A stretch of 64,000 nt of DNA, taken from assembly GCA_040954595.2 (NCBI GenBank), contig CM082596.2, positions 7,378,001-7,442,000 on the forward strand, given 5' to 3'. The DNA is from Balanoglossus misakiensis (lineage: Eukaryota > Hemichordata). Made by a program: the position numbers and the translations under genes. A model generated the notes under the pieces. It saw nothing but the letters and a program-made list of their open reading frames with translations, did not search any database and had not been told where the DNA came from. This document shows positions 59,202 through 64,000 of the stretch, in pieces. Numbering within the stretch: position 1 is the stretch's first letter; the number at the start of each line of letters is the position of its first letter.

Positions 59202-60155
59202 TTGTACCACATGCGCACCGTGACTGATTCCGGCAATTGAAGAACTCGATGACGTCACATGATCTTTTGGAAGCCCTTTAAAGACTCTGACGTATGCTAT
59301 GACGGTTGCGCGGTTGCATGTTTCGTGTTATTAAAGCTGTGATGTGCAGACTTTAAGTCGGTTTGTAGATCAAACGCCCAGAAAGTATTCTCCCTGAAGC
59401 GTGCGGATTACTGAAAACCCAGTTCAGCTAAGGGTTTTGGGGTCTTTAGCCAAAGACAGTGGAGATACGCGGTTTGCTCCAAATGCTTGAGGCGCGCGTA
59501 AAGGGCCGACGTCTCTTTAAAAGCGCATGTCCCTTTATCAACAAGATATCATCTGGAATGATAGGGATGTCAATTATGGAACAACCACTGGAAAAGCATA
59601 AACGGCAGACTTACCTAACCACAAAGGCTAACCGCAATGAGCTCGGACTCTCTCCGGGGCTGGACTCAAATCGCCGAGTGTAGGGCCTTTACCTTCGAGA
59701 TAAAAAAAAAGTGTCCGTTACGAAAGAGGAAGGCTGTTGAAATGAGGAACTGACCGGCTGGCAACCAACGAAACAGAGCAGGAAAAAACAGGAGCGCGGT
59801 GTACATCAGCGCACGCACGCACACCCTCTGACAAACAAGCGCTGAAAAGAGCGTACTATTAGAATCTGGTCACGGCGGTTTGGTCATGTGGTGCAGGGGA
59901 TCGCTGTAACAAGTACTGACGCCCACAGGCGCAAAGGCAGCCCGGACACAAACAAAATACGCGCGGCCGCGCAATTGCCCAGGGGCGTCGATTGTTTTTC
60001 TCCCCGTATCACCTTACCTATTGCCTCGAAAACAGCAGCTTGGTTGCCACTCAAGGCGGCTTTTTTAATTCGCTCTGCAACGCGAGTTTGTCTCTGTTGT
60101 TTTTGACTGTCGCCCGCGCAGATATTCTGGTGTTTCGGCCCGCAGGAGTTGAGGT

Positions 60156-60171
60156 GGGGGGGGGGGGGGGG
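60156..60171. repeat. 16-base G homopolymer
   Basis: Uninterrupted G run inside a CpG-rich patch in gene-free DNA. Frames through it give Gly or Pro runs that are not coding. Confidence 0.9.
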
Positions 60172-60952
60172 CTGGAAGACTCCCCGGCCGCCGCGACACA
60201 ATGATTTTTTTTACGACCACGCTCTTCAAACACGCTCTCAACAGCGTCCGCCGGCTGTCCCATTCTCGGAGAAAGGGTGGGGGTCACGCGAGGTCACCCG
60301 GGATGTCAACACGACAAGGCGGCTATGACACTGGAACCAGAAAATGGTCCGGCGTATGGCCTAATCAATCACGGGGGCATTTCAATATTTCAGCCCCGGG
60401 GCGCTTACTTGAATCCTGGTTAGACTACACTGCCTCCTGAATACTAAATCATCATCTGGGCATGGTCAATCAACAGATGACGATACACTGTACACAGTGC
60501 TTAGTAATTTAAAGTAAGAAGATGGGAGGAGGGGGTGGGAGGGGAGGGTGTCTATTTATATCGACGTTAAACCAGAGCACTGGCAGAAACGGGAACTGCG
60601 TAACAAAAGACGGGCGGGTGGTGTTCTCAGATTTGAACTGTAAGAAGATGAGGTGGAGATTGGCGTATAAGGAAATTGACAGGTCAACTGACATGGAGGA
60701 GTGTAGGGCAAAGACCGGTACCAGGTACAGGGGATGGGTGGTCATGGGAGGAGTAGGGCGGCAGAGGGAGAACAGTAGACCATTTTCCGAAATCCACGAG
60801 ACCGTACGAGATGTCGCGTGGTTGGACAGTTTATATGGGAGGACACTTTCATGTGACGCAGGACAGACAACACATGGCCCATCTTGTTAAACGGCACTAA
60901 AATTACATTTTTTGTTAAATTCTGCACCTATTCTAGTTTCGCATTTGCATTT

Positions 60953-61024
60953 CTTGGCCAGCAACCCGTTCCTAGGGTAATTGACAAAGTCTCGCGAGAT
61001 CTCGCAATGAGCGGGAAATCATCT
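60953..61024 (+). repeat. TCTCGCGAGA repeat family, copy 4
   Basis: Full unit: TTGGCCAGCAACCCGTTCCT, then AGGGTAATTGACAAAGTCTC, then GCGAGATCTCGCAATGAGCG. It aligns end to end with the copies at 12254 and 56246. Core TCTCGCGAGATCTCGC is intact, 10 bp palindromic plus a half repeat. Confidence 0.65.
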
Positions 61025-62071
61025 GACGGAGAGAGAAAATAGAGAGCGGGAGATTGGAATGATGGGTAGACTGGGGTTGTTTGGAGAAGCGCCGCGTGTT
61101 ACATATTGTAGGGAAATGCCAATCATTCGCATCTCTGCGACCGGGGGTATAGGGGGGTCGCACTTCCCCGCGAACCACTCACAATGGAAAGACAACCCAA
61201 GAAATGGCGCAGGACTCGGGCTTATAATTGAAACCATTAGCGCAAAATGTCCGCGATGGCGTTGAGGAGTATCGGGTGACGGATACTAGAGAACGTCAAA
61301 ATAGTTACATGCAATTACTATTTCTTTGATAATCCTTTCGGAGTACCGTGTTGACCGTTGCCGCGGCAGCCGGCATTCCAGTCCGTGACCGCCGGGAAGA
61401 GGTCGGTCGGTCGGTGACTGGCATGAAAAACACAATGAACTCGTGAAGTCCTGTGATGGGTCTTAATCGACAAGTGATGTTTTTTTGCGTGGGAATTTTA
61501 CCTGTGTTGGTCAAAATAGCGCCGAATCCTCGGCTGTAGAGCCCTGGCCTGACCTAATTACGCGTGCAAATGCAACAAGCAAGAAGAGTTTATGTCTGTG
61601 ACAGGCACAATGTCCAAGTTTTACGTTACAAGTGACCAAAAGATTAGAAAAAATACGTTTCATTTCAAATTTCAATTTCTTGCATAATGCGGACACCTAA
61701 ACTATTCAGTTGTATCCATGTGAGTCTATGGTGAGATTCTGTTACGGAGTAGAATAAAAGTGCTCGAAAGTTATTTTCAAAATTAACACTGTTCTCTGTA
61801 TGACCTAACGTATTTGGTTCCCTTAAAATCAAAATTTGCGATTTTCAACAGGCAAAGAAACGACCGTCACACACGACGAGCCCGTTGCAAGTTTTGTGCA
61901 TGTGATAAATGAATGACGCAATGACTGACAGGTCGCTGTAATTGGCACGTAATCTACGAACTTCGACGTATTGCTGAGTCGACCACACGCACGACACTGC
62001 AACGACTACGAACGTACAGACACCAACAAGTGCCTGTAGTAATCGAATGATATTAGTACATGTACCTCGCT

Positions 62072-62259
62072 AAAGAAACGGTCACCTATGGAAATTTAGC
62101 TACAGTTACTATGGCAAACTTGAGATCTAGCCAATCACGGATTTTCAGTGGGTGGCACACCCGAAAAATAGAGCGCCACCATCTGTTCTTTAGAACCCTC
62201 AAATACGCCATTTCAGCCATATATGGCTGTATGTAAATTGGAGGTGACTGTATACCTTT
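62072..62259 (+). mobile_element. inverted-repeat element family A, copy 3 (full length)
   Basis: The right end, read on the minus strand, is AAAGGTATACAGTCACCTCC, matching the left end of copy 2 (AAAGGTATATGGTCACCTAT) and, less perfectly, its own left end. The element is about 188 bp with roughly 25-bp terminal inverted repeats, no open reading frame of note, and a perfect 16-bp palindrome CAGCCATATATGGCTG at 62214-62229. Size, termini and copy number fit a MITE. The transposon superfamily is not assignable, since target-site duplications are unclear. Confidence 0.65.
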
Positions 62260-64000
62260 ATTATGTCTCAGCGCGTACATGAAAGAACACGCACCACTCT
62301 AACATACAAGCAGTTTTAAATTCTGTATAACATCCGCCTCTCATTAAAGAGGAACGACACCCACAATTTTGGGCTTCAAAGTCCAAACCGGGTGTCAAAA
62401 ACGGCAACGTTCCGATGGGTTAATTCACTTTCACTTCCTGCGCAAGCAGAAGACGCGAGTTGAAAATACTACTGTGACGTCAGCAACTTGCGTTGCAGTC
62501 GACGCGCAGGGCTCTTACACGTTCGACGTGTCATTTCCAATAAACAGACACATTTTGCGCGGATCTGACATGGCGAAATGTCAAGTTCATGACTTTAAAA
62601 ACATATTCGGAAAATCGACGGGGATAAGTTTCTTTCAAAGGCAATGCTCTACGTGTATTGTATTTGTCGATGCGTGCAGACATAGACCCTGCAATGTCCA
62701 AGATGCCATGCATGTCGACGTTTATGAACAAACCGTAAGGCCTATACAAAGTTGTTCTAACTGCCGCTGATAATAATAAACGTACCGTTTTAAATCCTTC
62801 CTGCACGTTTTTTGGTACACGTATTTGGGTTTAATTTCCATTTATTGACGATCGCATAGTTATCAAATGAAAGCAACTAAAAAGGGCAGTTTTAATACAT
62901 TTCAAGAGACGAAACATGCATAATAACTATGGTATTGGCTTCCATTATACTACGGACGTACTACACCTGGAGAGCAGGACGATGCACCTTCGTTCTCTTC
63001 AACTCCATAAAAGGTGACAAAGTATTTTTGTAAGAAAAGTGGTTCGAAAAGGTGACAACGAGGGAGAGACAACAAGGGAGTTTCACCCATGGAGTGTCTA
63101 TGGTTTCACTGAAACCACACCAAGTGTAAGCCTTGACAAACGGGACACATCGGAGATCAGAACTGCATGAACTTTTGTCCTCTGTAAAATTCAGTCGCTT
63201 GGTCGTAGAAGGGAATCTCTGGTTCAAAATTGTAGCCTACTACCCGAGAATATGTTGCCATGCTAACGTCGTCGGTCGCGTGAGTGCAGGCGTGTATAAG
63301 CATAGGCTCGCTCCAACGCGTCGGCAGCGGACAACAGTTGCTGACGTCACTCACTTCCGGGTTCGCGCAGTTTTTGGCTGGCTGTAGCTCTGTTATGCGT
63401 AAGTGAAAGTGAATGAAACCAACGTTTTTCATAGTACTTTTTAATCGCATTTCGCCGAATTGGCTCAAAAACGGATCACAACGTTCCACTTTAAATTAGA
63501 GCGGCGGGTACGAACTCAATCTTTTAAGTTCGTCCTTGTACATGTAATGTAATCACCAGTTCGTGTTCACCAGATAATTCCAACAGATCTGCACCATACA
63601 CACATGTCATCATCGCTCTTATAACGCGGCCACATAAAAATATCATCAATATAGATATCGCCTTTTGAAGTCGCTGCCAAACAAACAACTACCAGTGAAA
63701 ATTTCAGTTTAGGACAATTTTTCGGTCGAATTCTTAGAAACCCGTGTGTGTGGGGGGGGGGGGGGCTTTGAGCCCACATTGGCTGACTTAAGTCGGAATC
63801 AAACGTGCTACAGTCGCCTTATTGATTTTTAAAAAATGCCTGTTTTCGCTCTTTTTTACACGCGTTCTCAGTGTGAGCGCGGGGTCGCTTACATGAGAAG
63901 GCCCACCACTCGGTCGGTCTGTGAAGTGCGTCGAAAACAAATAACCACGGTTCAAAACTACACACGGAATAATACGTGCCACGTGTGGGGCGTCCGAGAA

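Larger units (their letters stand above)
53166..64000. other. gene-free stretch to the window end
   Basis: Holds family A copies 2 and 3, three members of the TCTCGCGAGA family, a 40-bp-period duplication (53700), the palindrome at 59181, and G runs of 16 (60156-60171) and 14 (63752-63765). CRE palindromes lie at 59250, 62475 and 63342. CpG-rich patches (54050-54430, 59880-60440) are open on both strands but show no domain. No gene from the right-hand neighbour reaches into the window as far as I can see. Confidence 0.5.

Noticed and set aside
59884-60201. minus-strand frame with a helical, Lys/Gln-rich stretch (QKQQRQTRVAERIKKAAL)
   Set aside because: Begins in a poly-Pro run made by the G homopolymer; the opposite strand is equally open; no family match and no splice support.
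1-64000. tRNA, rRNA and well-known conserved miRNA sequences
   Set aside because: Searched by eye for GGTTCRANTCC-type T-arms and a few conserved miRNA seeds such as let-7 and miR-100; only partial, non-cloverleaf matches were seen.
1-64000. reverse transcriptase, transposase or viral gene remnants
   Set aside because: No frame on either strand shows catalytic motifs of these families; all mobile elements seen are short and non-coding.
1-64000. CRISPR array, operon or other bacterial system
   Set aside because: The DNA is clearly metazoan: spliced homeobox gene, microsatellites, MITEs; no regularly spaced direct repeats with unique spacers.

Overview
The window is animal nuclear DNA. It has a split gene with GT-AG introns, no operons, microsatellites, small inverted-repeat transposon remnants and long gene-free stretches. 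The one gene I can support is a complete mohawk homeobox gene (mkx, TALE class) on the minus strand. Its six coding exons run from the start codon at 23962 down to the stop at 6762. All six exons join in phase and give a 350-residue protein, close to the length I recall for vertebrate mohawk (about 352). The genome style (long G/C homopolymers, very frequent TACATGTA, CpG not depleted, dispersed palindromic repeats) suggests a marine invertebrate. A cephalochordate (amphioxus) is my best guess, but a hemichordate or lophotrochozoan is not excluded.

Layout. 1-6737 is the 3' flank of mkx, without a recognisable gene; it holds a copy of a 190-bp inverted-repeat element and several CTCF-like sites. 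6738-23962 is mkx: exon 6 (6762-6882), a 49-nt micro-exon 5 (6995-7043), exon 4 (10680-11066), exon 3 (14097-14271), exon 2 (14746-14905) and exon 1 (23802-23962). The introns are 112, 3636, 3030, 474 and 8896 nt. Intron 1 carries two different MITE-like elements and a tetranucleotide microsatellite. Intron 2 begins with a tandemly triplicated copy of its own donor region. 23963 to about 25250 is the 5' leader and a CpG-containing upstream region. From there to 64000, nearly 39 kb, I see no gene. This stretch holds microsatellites, dispersed repeats, many CRE palindromes and G/C homopolymers, and is best read as an intergenic, possibly cis-regulatory, domain of mkx.

Function. Mohawk proteins are DNA-binding transcriptional repressors. 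In vertebrates they act in tendon, muscle and other mesodermal tissue. The homeodomain, a KYK..L.RYLND block, an SGS-S acidic block and the C-terminal [12 protein letters not shown] block are all recognisable here. The non-coding part is unusually rich in perfect TGACGTCA (18 counted) and TACATGTA (17 counted) palindromes, and in copies of a roughly 70-bp repeat centred on TCTCGCGAGA.
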